DNA of 7,628 nt from Lachnospiraceae bacterium (GTDB lineage Bacteria > Bacillota > Clostridia > Lachnospirales > Lachnospiraceae), in contig CAAGLJ010000232.1 of NCBI GenBank assembly GCA_900770785.1, forward strand, positions 1 through 7,628. The letters are read 5' to 3'. Numbering within the stretch: position 1 is the first letter of the stretch; each line of letters starts with the position of its first letter. Below, in pieces: positions 1 through 5,703 of the stretch. Made by a program: the position numbers and the translations under genes. The notes under the pieces were generated by a model. The model saw nothing but the letters and a program-made list of their open reading frames with translations, ran no database searches and was not told the origin of the DNA.

Positions 1-1
1 A

Positions 2-61
2 AATGAATATGAGGATAAGTATTGGAAAGCGTTAAAGGATTTGGAATTAATTGCAGGTTAA
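2..61 (+). CDS. Possible 3' end of a plus-strand gene (partial)
   Basis: An open frame enters from the left edge and ends at TAA 59-61, giving 19 residues (NEYEDKYWKALKDLELIAG). The mix of charged and aromatic residues looks like a normal protein C-terminus. If real, it converges on the minus-strand Tad operon and so marks the boundary of that transcription unit. Nineteen codons are too few to identify a family or to rule out chance. No terminator lies directly after its stop; the nearest hairpin, at 263-295, could act in both directions. Confidence 0.35.
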   Translation, partial: NEYEDKYWKALKDLELIAG

Positions 62-88
62 AAATGGTGTTATGAAAAAAGTTCACGT

Positions 89-208
89 CTAATTTGTACT
101 TTTTCTTGACAGAGTACCATTTCCCTCTCTTTCGGCATGTACTGTCATTGGCGCCAGTGTGGTTACGATTAACAAAAAGGTCAGAACCAAAAGTTTAAAT
201 CGTTTCAT
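89..208 (-). CDS. 39-residue signal-peptide ORF, probably a truncated secreted protein
   Basis: ATG at 208 follows a strong ribosome binding site, AAGGGAGG, four bases upstream, and the frame ends in TAG at 89-91. The product starts MKRFKLLVLTFLLIV and has a classic Sec signal peptide: basic N-region, hydrophobic core of about 15 residues, and a VHA|E signal-peptidase I site near residue 25. Only about 14 residues (EREGNGTLSRKSTN) would remain after cleavage. Either it makes a tiny secreted peptide, or it is the 5' remnant of a larger secreted protein whose body was deleted. I favour the remnant, because a strong start and leader with so little mature protein is unusual. It lies past the operon terminator, so it needs read-through or its own promoter; I could not identify one. 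Confidence 0.5.
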   Translation of the reverse strand: MKRFKLLVLTFLLIVTTLAPMTVHAEREGNGTLSRKSTN

Positions 209-212
209 GTTG

Positions 213-220
213 CCTCCCTT
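213..220 (-). promoter_or_regulatory. Ribosome binding site of the signal-peptide ORF
   Basis: The minus strand reads AAGGGAGG, four bases before the ATG at 208. The strength and spacing of this site are the main reason to regard the very short ORF as a genuine translation start rather than chance. Confidence 0.6.
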
Positions 221-223
221 CAA

Positions 224-261
224 TGCAATGAATCACCTGCTGTTACAGATGGTTCACTGCA
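224..261. repeat. Imperfect inverted repeat between terminator and leader ORF
   Basis: Left arm TGCAATGAATC (224-234) and right arm GGTTCACTGCA (251-261) pair at 10 of 11 positions, with one mismatch and one G-T wobble. A smaller CTG-TTA-CAG hairpin sits inside the loop at 240-248. There is no T tract next to it, so it is not a standard terminator. It could be a 5' UTR structure for the leader ORF or an operator-like site; the function is unknown. Confidence 0.35.
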
Positions 262-262
262 C

Positions 263-295
263 AAAAAAAGCACAGCGTTTTTTACTGTGCTTTTT
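263..295 (-). terminator. Rho-independent terminator of the Tad operon, probably bidirectional
   Basis: A perfect GCACAG/CTGTGC stem (270-275 with 285-290) has a 9-base loop. It is flanked by seven A on the left (263-269) and five T on the right (291-295), which can extend the stem or serve as a U tract on either strand. Read on the minus strand it gives hairpin followed by TTTTTTT, 12 bases past the TAA of the last Tad-cluster gene. The same element could stop plus-strand transcription coming from the gene that ends at 61. Confidence 0.8.
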
Positions 296-306
296 CTCCG
301 GTATCC

Positions 307-894
307 TTAATCCATGATACCAACCTTATTTCCATTCTCATACATATCATCTGCGTTGCTTCCGCTACCGCCTCCACCTTCGTTGGGTACCCATCCGAAT
401 CCATCGATATAAATCATGTCATCTTTGGTATCTCCATGTGACGGTGTATCATCCGCAGGCGGTGTGGTATCTTCCGGTTTCTCGTATGCAGGTGGTGCAT
501 CCGGCTTTGTGGTATCCGCATCCTCTGTCAAGGCAGGTGGTGCATCCGGCTTTGTGGTATCCGCATCCTCTGTCAAGGCAGGTGGTTCCTCCGGCTTTTC
601 ATCTTCCGTTTTTTCAGGCGTCTGCTGGATTTCCTGCTTTCCGCTCTCCACGCTGTTTTCTTTTTCTGTTTCGATGATTAACTCCTTTGTTTCCTTTGTG
701 CTTTCCGTTTCTTTGTGTACCTGCCCGGTTTCTTCCGTATCCACCATAAGTTCAATCTCTTCTGTAGGTTTACTCTCTTTAGGTAACTCCTGCACCGGCT
801 CCTTATAAAGCACCCTGCTGATACCAAAAATCAATAATACGCACACTGCTGCGAGTCCTGCGATGATAAGTCGTTTCTTTGTACTATCTTTCAT
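307..894 (-). CDS. DUF6550-like membrane-anchored acidic repeat protein
   Basis: This 195-residue protein starts at ATG 894 behind AGGAGGG. It has a short basic N-terminus, one transmembrane segment at about residues 9-29, and then a long disordered region of about 130 residues rich in Glu, Lys, Thr and Pro that probably lies outside the cell. Residues ~105-134 hold two identical copies of a 15-residue unit (PPALTEDADTTKPDA), followed by a degenerate third. The tail, about 160-195, is different in character and reads like a conserved motif: IYIDGFGWVPNEG, a glycine run, then ADDMYENGNKVGIM. I recall this N-anchor plus conserved-tail layout from small proteins (DUF6550) at the end of clostridial Tad-type clusters, but I have not checked it. 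The role is unknown; a wall-spanning spacer or pilus accessory is an inference. It is the last gene before the terminator and is separated from the pseudopilin gene by a 116-base gap in which I see no clear promoter. Confidence 0.75.
   Translation of the reverse strand: MKDSTKKRLIIAGLAAVCVLLIFGISRVLYKEPVQELPKESKPTEEIELMVDTEETGQVHKETESTKETKELIIETEKENSVESGKQEIQQTPEKTEDEKPEEPPALTEDADTTKPDAPPALTEDADTTKPDAPPAYEKPEDTTPPADDTPSHGDTKDDMIYIDGFGWVPNEGGGGSGSNADDMYENGNKVGIMD
488..599. repeat. 45-bp perfect tandem duplication plus degenerate third copy
   Basis: Units 488-532 and 533-577 are identical over all 45 bases, and a third, diverged partial copy starts at 578 (GCAGGTGGTTCCTCCGGCTT). On the minus strand each unit encodes 15 residues, so copy number can change without shifting the frame. 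Identity at silent positions points to a recent duplication by slippage or recombination. Confidence 0.95.
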
Positions 895-1010
895 AGTAAT
901 CCCTCCTGTATGTAGTTTTCAAATTTCTTTTTCTCAACCCACAACCTACCACACAACTTTGCATATGTCTATCAAAATGTAATAGGTTGCATGATATCTG
1001 TAATATCTTA

Positions 1011-1559
1011 CTAAAATTTCTCTGTATAGGCTGCCCGAACCTTTAGATTTATTGTCATATTGGTGATGATCTTTCCGGCAAATCTTACCGGCACCTCTAG
1101 CCGGATGGAGGCATCCGCATAATAGGAACCCCCTCCTGCACCGAGAGCATTATTATGTATATACACAGAAAGATTGCTCAAACGGTACTCTCTTTCACCT
1201 CCGTTATTGATTCTAACGTATCCATCCCCGTCCTCTTCCAGACCGAGTAAAAAACACATTCTGCTGTAAATATCCCCATAGTCCACTGAGGCCAAGAAGG
1301 ATTCTCCATCCGGCTCATAACCAGCGGCATACCCTTCCCTTACACTGTGGTAAACCTCGTTATAATTATCATTGACTGTAGATATAACGGCGGACTCCAT
1401 TGCATCCTTGATTCCTGCAGCAGTAATCACAAGACGCATGTATTCCGCAATTCCAAGGATAATAATCAGTATGCAGATGGTCACAGTCACTACTAATGGC
1501 ATCATATTTCCTTTTCGGTCTTTTAACAGGGCGGCTGTCTTTTTCCCTAACTTCCTCAT
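1011..1559 (-). CDS. TadE/TadG-like pseudopilin
   Basis: This 182-residue protein has a basic N-terminus and then DRKG|NMMPLVVTVTICIL, which is the Gly-bounded start and hydrophobic helix (about 18-38) typical of TadE/TadG minor pseudopilins. AEYMRL follows, like the Asp/Glu-Tyr motif after the TadG helix. The rest (40-182) is a predicted extracellular domain ending in short beta-type strands. In this family the prepilin peptidase of the cluster cuts after the Gly, leaving the helix for assembly or membrane insertion; that is family knowledge. Its ATG overlaps the stop of the DUF4320-like gene as ATGA, so the two are translationally coupled, and its own ribosome site (GAGGTG) is weak. Sequence past the helix is not recognisable to me, so the exact subfamily is uncertain. 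Confidence 0.75.
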   Translation of the reverse strand: MRKLGKKTAALLKDRKGNMMPLVVTVTICILIIILGIAEYMRLVITAAGIKDAMESAVISTVNDNYNEVYHSVREGYAAGYEPDGESFLASVDYGDIYSRMCFLLGLEEDGDGYVRINNGGEREYRLSNLSVYIHNNALGAGGGSYYADASIRLEVPVRFAGKIITNMTINLKVRAAYTEKF

Positions 1560-1960
1560 TTCCAGTACACCTCACTCTTTCCGGAGGCTCTTGCACGGAT
1601 GGTTATCGGGAACGAAGCAAAGTTTCCAAACAACCCTAAGTCCTTTTGTATGGTAACGGTAACCGTTACCTCTTCATTTAATTGCAGATTCCCGGTTCTT
1701 GACCACTGCACAGTCGGGTGGATGCCTGTTCTTTCCTCCAAGACTCTCTGCCTGTTGGAAGTCTCACTCCCCACTCTTCCGCTGATCTCAGCCTCTCTTA
1801 CCAGTTCGTCTGCAAAATTGTCTACCTGCATTTTGGTGATAAAGATGGGAAACAACCTTACGCCAAGGGCAATTACCAACATGACACAAAGCACCATCAC
1901 TGCCACATCAATATATCCCTCTCCCCTTTTATCACGAAATATCTTTCTTATCTGTCTCAT
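1556..1960 (-). CDS. DUF4320-like TadE-type pseudopilin
   Basis: The product is 134 residues from ATG 1960. A GTG two codons upstream (1966) is in frame but overlaps the AGGAGG (1966-1971), so ATG is the real start. The sequence opens MRQIRKIFRDKRG|EGYIDVAVMVL: a basic segment, a Gly at position 13 as likely prepilin-peptidase site, Asp at about +5 where Flp and TadE proteins usually have Glu, and a hydrophobic helix to about residue 40. The C-terminal half alternates hydrophobic and polar residues (VTVTVTIQKDL, FPITIRARA), suggesting a small beta domain. It fits the DUF4320 family of Gram-positive Tad clusters by size, position and N-terminus. It lies between tadC and the TadE/TadG-like gene and overlaps the latter by four bases. 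Confidence 0.75.
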   Translation of the reverse strand: MRQIRKIFRDKRGEGYIDVAVMVLCVMLVIALGVRLFPIFITKMQVDNFADELVREAEISGRVGSETSNRQRVLEERTGIHPTVQWSRTGNLQLNEEVTVTVTIQKDLGLFGNFASFPITIRARASGKSEVYWK

Positions 1961-1965
1961 GTACA

Positions 1966-1971
1966 CCTCCT
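1966..1971 (-). promoter_or_regulatory. Ribosome binding site deciding the DUF4320-like start
   Basis: AGGAGG on the minus strand, six bases before ATG 1960. The longer reading from GTG 1966 would place the start codon inside this site, so the shorter protein is preferred. Confidence 0.65.
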
Positions 1972-1972
1972 G

Positions 1973-2017
1973 TTAGAACAAGGTTCCCATAGACCTAAAA
2001 ATTTCATAGATGATGAT
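1973..2017 (-). pseudogene. tadC: Detached C-terminal remnant of tadC
   Basis: In the +1 frame relative to the truncated tadC, the minus strand reads IIIYEIFRSMGTLF then TAA (1973-1975). This resembles the end of the last transmembrane helix and short cytoplasmic tail of TadC proteins in clostridial clusters, and it sits exactly where such an end should be, just before the next gene's AGGAGG. It overlaps the last codons of the truncated tadC, so the join is within a few bases of 2015-2020. The simplest reading is an out-of-frame internal deletion that removed the rest of the T2SSF domain. Confidence 0.6.
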
Positions 2018-2603
2018 TGCTGGATCGCATGTCTGCACACACAATATCCAATTCCTTCCGAAAGGCTGCCCCGGCATTCTCCTTATAATGTTCCAGCATA
2101 GCAAGCATATCCCTGCTGTTTTTCAGTTCCTGTGTGATAGTGGATACAAAGCGGTATAACTCCTCCTCTATCTGCTCTCTCTTTTCCTTTAATATCTCAT
2201 CTGCTTTCTGGATTTCCTTGTAATAAATCATAATACCTAAGAGGATTACAAATAAAGCTGCCAGCGGAAACACATAAAGTACCGGGATAATCAGAAAAAA
2301 GATACTTCCGGCTTTTAGGTATGCGTATACGGTATATACTTCCGGCGTCATACCAAGTCCGGATGCATGAAGCACACTTGCCATTCTGCTTTTCTTGTAA
2401 TCATTGATACGGATGTATCTGGCAATCTTCACGGCTCCATCTATATAAAAGGCATCCAAGGTCTTGGATAACTGTTTTCCTTCCTTGCCTGTATCCATCA
2501 TTACCCTGCTGGTCTTTAAGGTCGGCAGACGTAATAGTCCTGCAAGCAGCAGAAAGAGACCTACAGAAAAGGTCAAAAACACACAAAATAATATCAGATT
2601 CAT
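2004..2603 (-). CDS. tadC: TadC-like membrane platform protein, truncated
   Basis: This 199-residue protein starts at ATG 2603, four bases after AAAGGAGG and 12 bases from the tadB stop. TadC pairs with TadB to form the inner platform on which TadA acts. Residues 1-22 form a first membrane helix. Residues 100-127 form a pair of helices or one long hydrophobic stretch. A T2SSF-type domain opens at about 147 (EEELYRFVSTITQELKNS, then MLAMLEHYKENAGAAF, then ELDIVCADMRSSN). It then stops at HHL-TGA. Family members usually run to about 290 residues, with the rest of the T2SSF domain and a final pair of helices, so roughly 90 residues are missing. The apparent C-terminus survives in another frame just downstream. 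As written the product should not form a normal platform, unless the loss is a sequencing or assembly artefact. Confidence 0.8.
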   Translation of the reverse strand: MNLILFCVFLTFSVGLFLLLAGLLRLPTLKTSRVMMDTGKEGKQLSKTLDAFYIDGAVKIARYIRINDYKKSRMASVLHASGLGMTPEVYTVYAYLKAGSIFFLIIPVLYVFPLAALFVILLGIMIYYKEIQKADEILKEKREQIEEELYRFVSTITQELKNSRDMLAMLEHYKENAGAAFRKELDIVCADMRSSNHHL

Positions 2604-2615
2604 ACTGCCTCCTTT

Positions 2616-3545
2616 CTACGACCTGTACTCTATCGGTTTTGTCAATCTGATTACATGGGCTGTGAATACAAAAATAATAATGGCTGCAATGCTGAGCATT
2701 ATCTGCCCCACTACCGTGTGCATCAGTGTGTGATACCAATCCTTATTTAAGAAATATAAAAGGGGAATGTTACCCACAACCAGCACTACCATTGTGATAA
2801 ACTCTTTCCTCGGCTCCATGACCATATATTCCAGTTCTGCATTCACAATACGCATATCCGACAGTTTGACCACAATCGGGGTAAGCGTTGTCTTTAATGA
2901 CCTGTCATACAGGCAGGCTTTCAAAGCATCTACCCATTCCTTAAATACATCATCTGCTATCCTTGTACGAAGTTCATCCAAGGCCGCCTCCAAGTCCGGA
3001 TCAATCAGACGGATTCTTGACACAAAATCCTGAAAGATGTTCTTTACCGGCGGATTTAAATATTCCAGATTCTCTTCCACAGAAGTCAGGATATCCTCAC
3101 TTCTTAGATATGCGGTGGTAATGATGGATAGTGCTGTTTCCAGTTCTGCTGACACATCCTTTTTGAAGTGTGTTGCTGTCAGCTTAATATACCAGAAAGG
3201 CAGGAACATAAACCCTACCGCTACAACGGGTACCAGAAAGAAATTCTCAAGCATGGCTGCCCCGGCGGCACCTGCGGCAAACAATACCAATGATACCGTG
3301 CATAAACATGGGAAGGTGTTTTCCCTATCGGTAGCCTTTAGGATACTTTGTATCTCTTCCACTTCTCTTCGTAAGAAGGACTTTTTCTTTCTCTGCGTCT
3401 GCTCTAAAATCTCCTCCCGGATGCCTTTGGGTCCGTCCAACAGCTTCTTGAAAATATTACCGGTAAAATCCGTAAGATTAATACCCAGCAATAAAAATAA
3501 GCCTATGATGATACCCATACAGGCCATTACCTGCATTGTCAGCAT
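2616..3545 (-). CDS. tadB: TadB-like T2SSF-domain platform protein
   Basis: This 309-residue membrane protein is the first of the tandem platform pair and is expected to interact with the TadA ATPase. A membrane helix lies at about 5-22, followed by a cytoplasmic linker rich in basic and acidic residues (40-76). Paired helices span about 79-120. A T2SSF-type cytoplasmic domain runs from about 128 to 248 (AELETALSIITTAYLRSEDIL, then VKNIFQDFVSRIRL, then WVDALKACLYD). Two more helices follow at about 249-266 and 278-300. This is the full expected length and layout. ATG 3545 overlaps the tadA stop by seven bases and follows GGAGGAGG with good spacing, so translation is probably coupled. No truncation is visible, in contrast with its partner TadC. 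Confidence 0.85.
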   Translation of the reverse strand: MLTMQVMACMGIIIGLFLLLGINLTDFTGNIFKKLLDGPKGIREEILEQTQRKKKSFLRREVEEIQSILKATDRENTFPCLCTVSLVLFAAGAAGAAMLENFFLVPVVAVGFMFLPFWYIKLTATHFKKDVSAELETALSIITTAYLRSEDILTSVEENLEYLNPPVKNIFQDFVSRIRLIDPDLEAALDELRTRIADDVFKEWVDALKACLYDRSLKTTLTPIVVKLSDMRIVNAELEYMVMEPRKEFITMVVLVVGNIPLLYFLNKDWYHTLMHTVVGQIMLSIAAIIIFVFTAHVIRLTKPIEYRS

Positions 3546-4897
3546 ACGCTTGCACCTCCTCCCGTAATTTTATTTAACACTTCCCTGGGCATTCCATTTT
3601 CAAGGAACCTTTTTTTCAGGCTCTCTGAAATACCGCACACCTTTTTATGGGTTCCATTGATGATGAATTTATCTCCTTCCACCCGGTTTTCCGTAATCTC
3701 ATAACGGAACAGGGAATTAAAATGTCTCTTTCCATCGGGTGTGATTTCACACTCCATAATTTCCATGAGCCTTCTTTTCTTGTTCTCAAGCTGCTTGGTA
3801 AATACCACGATGGGGAATGCCTCCGTTACCAAATCCATCAGCACCTCATCATCCATATCGTATTTTCTCTTACACAGGGTTCTCATTCGGCTGTAGGTAG
3901 ATTCACAACTGTTACTGTGAATGGTGGTAAGCACTGTATGCCCGGTTCTTGCCGACTCCTGTGCGGTGTATGCTTCCGAGCTTCTCATCTCTCCCACACA
4001 GATAATCTCCGGATTGAAACGCAGAGCCATATCAAGGAGCATATCCTGATCGATATTCTGCTTTTCATTTTCGCTGAATCTGGTTAAGGTATGGATGACA
4101 CTGTTGGTTACCTTTCCCTCCTTCTCCCTAACAAGAGCCAGCTCCCTGCTTCCGTTCTCAATGGTAAAGATACGCTTGTTATCGGGAATGGTAGTAAGGA
4201 GCCACCCTGCCAGAGTTGTTTTGCCGGAACTGGTGGCACCTGCCACACAGATACTGATTCCATAACGCAGACATTCTGCCAGAAAATCTAACATTTCATC
4301 AGTAGCAGTTCCTCCATCCACAAAGTCACTCTTTTTGAGGCTCTGAGGATTTACAATTCGGATGGAAGCTGCAATACCCACATCCTCATCCACAAGTGGT
4401 GTCTTTAACACCGCAATACGGATATTTTTACTCAAATGCCCAAGGACTGCCGGGGATGCATTGTCAAGCACCATGCCGGACACATGGAGCATTCTTCGGA
4501 TCACATTGATGGCATGGTCCGGGGACTCGAAGTGTTCCTCCATCTTTTCACATCTGCCATCGCTGTACTGCACCTCAATATCCCTCCATGAGTTGATGTC
4601 GATTTCTTCAATGCCTGTTCCAAATATGTACTTGGTTAAAAAAGAAAACTCTGCCATTTCCGTATAAAGGTCATCGATTAGTTCTTCCCTCGTTTTGCCT
4701 TTTACAGTAATGCGGTAATCTGCAATGTACTTTGAGATGTATCTCTTAACCTGCTGTTTTACCTCATCGTTTCCGCCTTCCACCATGAGTGTGGAATACT
4801 TGCTGGAGATATACTCCTGCACTTCCTTTAACACATCGGAGAATGCCCTGCCCTTTTCCTCCGGGGAAAAAAATAAGTTCTGGTTATTTCCCATCAT
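3539..4897 (-). CDS. tadA: TadA/CpaF secretion ATPase of the Tad pilus
   Basis: The 452-residue cytoplasmic hexameric ATPase of the VirB11/PulE type powers pilus assembly. An N-terminal domain spans about 1-190 and includes GIEEIDINSWRDIEV, typical of CpaF. The Walker A motif is GATSSGKTT at 220-228. The Asp-box region is TIENGSREL at 245-253, with Asn where most relatives have Asp. Walker B is the stretch PEIICVGEMR at 296-305. The His box is TGHTVLTTIHSNS at 318-330. All catalytic landmarks except the Asn variant are standard, and the length is normal. ATG 4897 overlaps the TGA of the tadZ-like gene (ATGA) and is followed directly by a second ATG at 4894; GGAGG lies ten bases before the first. 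It should be functional by itself, but it depends on the TadB-TadC platform. Confidence 0.92.
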   Translation of the reverse strand: MMGNNQNLFFSPEEKGRAFSDVLKEVQEYISSKYSTLMVEGGNDEVKQQVKRYISKYIADYRITVKGKTREELIDDLYTEMAEFSFLTKYIFGTGIEEIDINSWRDIEVQYSDGRCEKMEEHFESPDHAINVIRRMLHVSGMVLDNASPAVLGHLSKNIRIAVLKTPLVDEDVGIAASIRIVNPQSLKKSDFVDGGTATDEMLDFLAECLRYGISICVAGATSSGKTTLAGWLLTTIPDNKRIFTIENGSRELALVREKEGKVTNSVIHTLTRFSENEKQNIDQDMLLDMALRFNPEIICVGEMRSSEAYTAQESARTGHTVLTTIHSNSCESTYSRMRTLCKRKYDMDDEVLMDLVTEAFPIVVFTKQLENKKRRLMEIMECEITPDGKRHFNSLFRYEITENRVEGDKFIINGTHKKVCGISESLKKRFLENGMPREVLNKITGGGASVC

Positions 4898-5700
4898 ACA
4901 CCGAACACCTCCTTGCTGATTTTCTCAATCTCTTTCCTGAATGCCCTGCTCTCCTTCAGTCCAAGTTCCGCCAGCATATCTCCCTCCAGATACTGCGTTT
5001 CCACTTCCCTGCTGTGGGGAATCTGAAAGGAAACGGAACCAAGCACTTGTTCCATGTGGCTGCTTGCCTCCTGCTGTTTTACATTGGATGCCACCTTAAG
5101 CTGCTTGTCCGCATCCCATTTGTTATCACGAAGCAGTGGTAACTGTGAGGACAGATAACTGATGGATTTTAAATCACAGTTTACAAGTCTTAAGACCGTA
5201 TCCGCTTCCATCAGTGCCACCGCCGACAACACATCCGAAGCAATGGTGCTTCCGCAGTCAATAATGACAAAGGGAGCCACCTCTCTTGCCTGCTCAATCA
5301 ATTCCGCTGCCTGTGTCTGGTCATACGGTGGATAAGTGAAGACATTCTCCCCTTTTAACATCCCCACCATGCTTAAGTAATCATTCTTTCTGTAGAACAT
5401 ACAGTTTTTCTTAATCAGGTTTTCTGTCACATGGGTGGCAGCAAGAATGCTCCCCAGGGACTTTTCTCCTTCCAAGTCCCCGGCTGCACAAATGCAGGGC
5501 AGGGGCGGCGTGGTCATATCTGCAAAAATTAACAGTACATTTTTCTTTTTTCTGGCAAGATAATTTGCCAGCTTTACGGAAACTGTTGTCTTGCCGGAGG
5601 ATGGACTCCCCCATACGGCAAGAACACCTCCCTGCACATCTGCCTGTTCCTCATCAAATCCTGTATTTCTCGTAAACAGAGAGTTCTGTTTAAAGTTCAC
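4894..5700 (-). CDS. tadZ: TadZ/CpaE-like P-loop ATPase (localisation factor)
   Basis: This 268-residue protein starts at GTG 5700, eight bases after GGGGAGG and three bases past the cpaB stop. The fold is MinD/ParA-like: Walker A GSPSSGKTT at 31-39, a following strand ending IFADMTTPP (Asp61, switch I position), and Walker B FVIIDCG at 144-150. The P-loop lacks the signature Lys of ParA/MinD at its start (they have KGGxGKT), so it is closer to a plain P-loop. Unlike longer CpaE and TadZ proteins it has no N-terminal receiver-like domain. In known systems TadZ positions the machine at the membrane or pole. The location between cpaB and tadA supports the assignment over a plasmid-partition ParA, and no parB-like gene is nearby. 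Confidence 0.8.
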   Translation of the reverse strand: MNFKQNSLFTRNTGFDEEQADVQGGVLAVWGSPSSGKTTVSVKLANYLARKKKNVLLIFADMTTPPLPCICAAGDLEGEKSLGSILAATHVTENLIKKNCMFYRKNDYLSMVGMLKGENVFTYPPYDQTQAAELIEQAREVAPFVIIDCGSTIASDVLSAVALMEADTVLRLVNCDLKSISYLSSQLPLLRDNKWDADKQLKVASNVKQQEASSHMEQVLGSVSFQIPHSREVETQYLEGDMLAELGLKESRAFRKEIEKISKEVFGV

Positions 5701-5703
5701 GTT

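Noticed and set aside
106..111. Perfect TTGACA on the plus strand
   Set aside because: No -10 element at 16-18 bases downstream and no plus-strand gene follows it.
416..808. Plus-strand ORF rich in Ser, Gly and Val opposite the repeat protein
   Set aside because: It is the antisense reading of the Pro/Glu/Thr-rich stalk; it has no ribosome site and its composition mirrors the tandem repeats.
906..937. Possible promoter TTGAGA, 17-base spacer, TACATA before the DUF6550-like gene
   Set aside because: The -10 matches poorly, and the transcript would begin at the ribosome binding site itself, leaving no usable leader.
993..1007. GATAT-CTGTA-ATATC inverted repeat just past the TadE/TadG-like stop
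   Set aside because: Only five AT-rich pairs and no T tract; too weak for a terminator or operator call.
3037..3567. 176-codon plus-strand ORF opposite tadB
   Set aside because: Antisense to a clear TadB coding frame with intact domain structure; no convincing start signal or family features.
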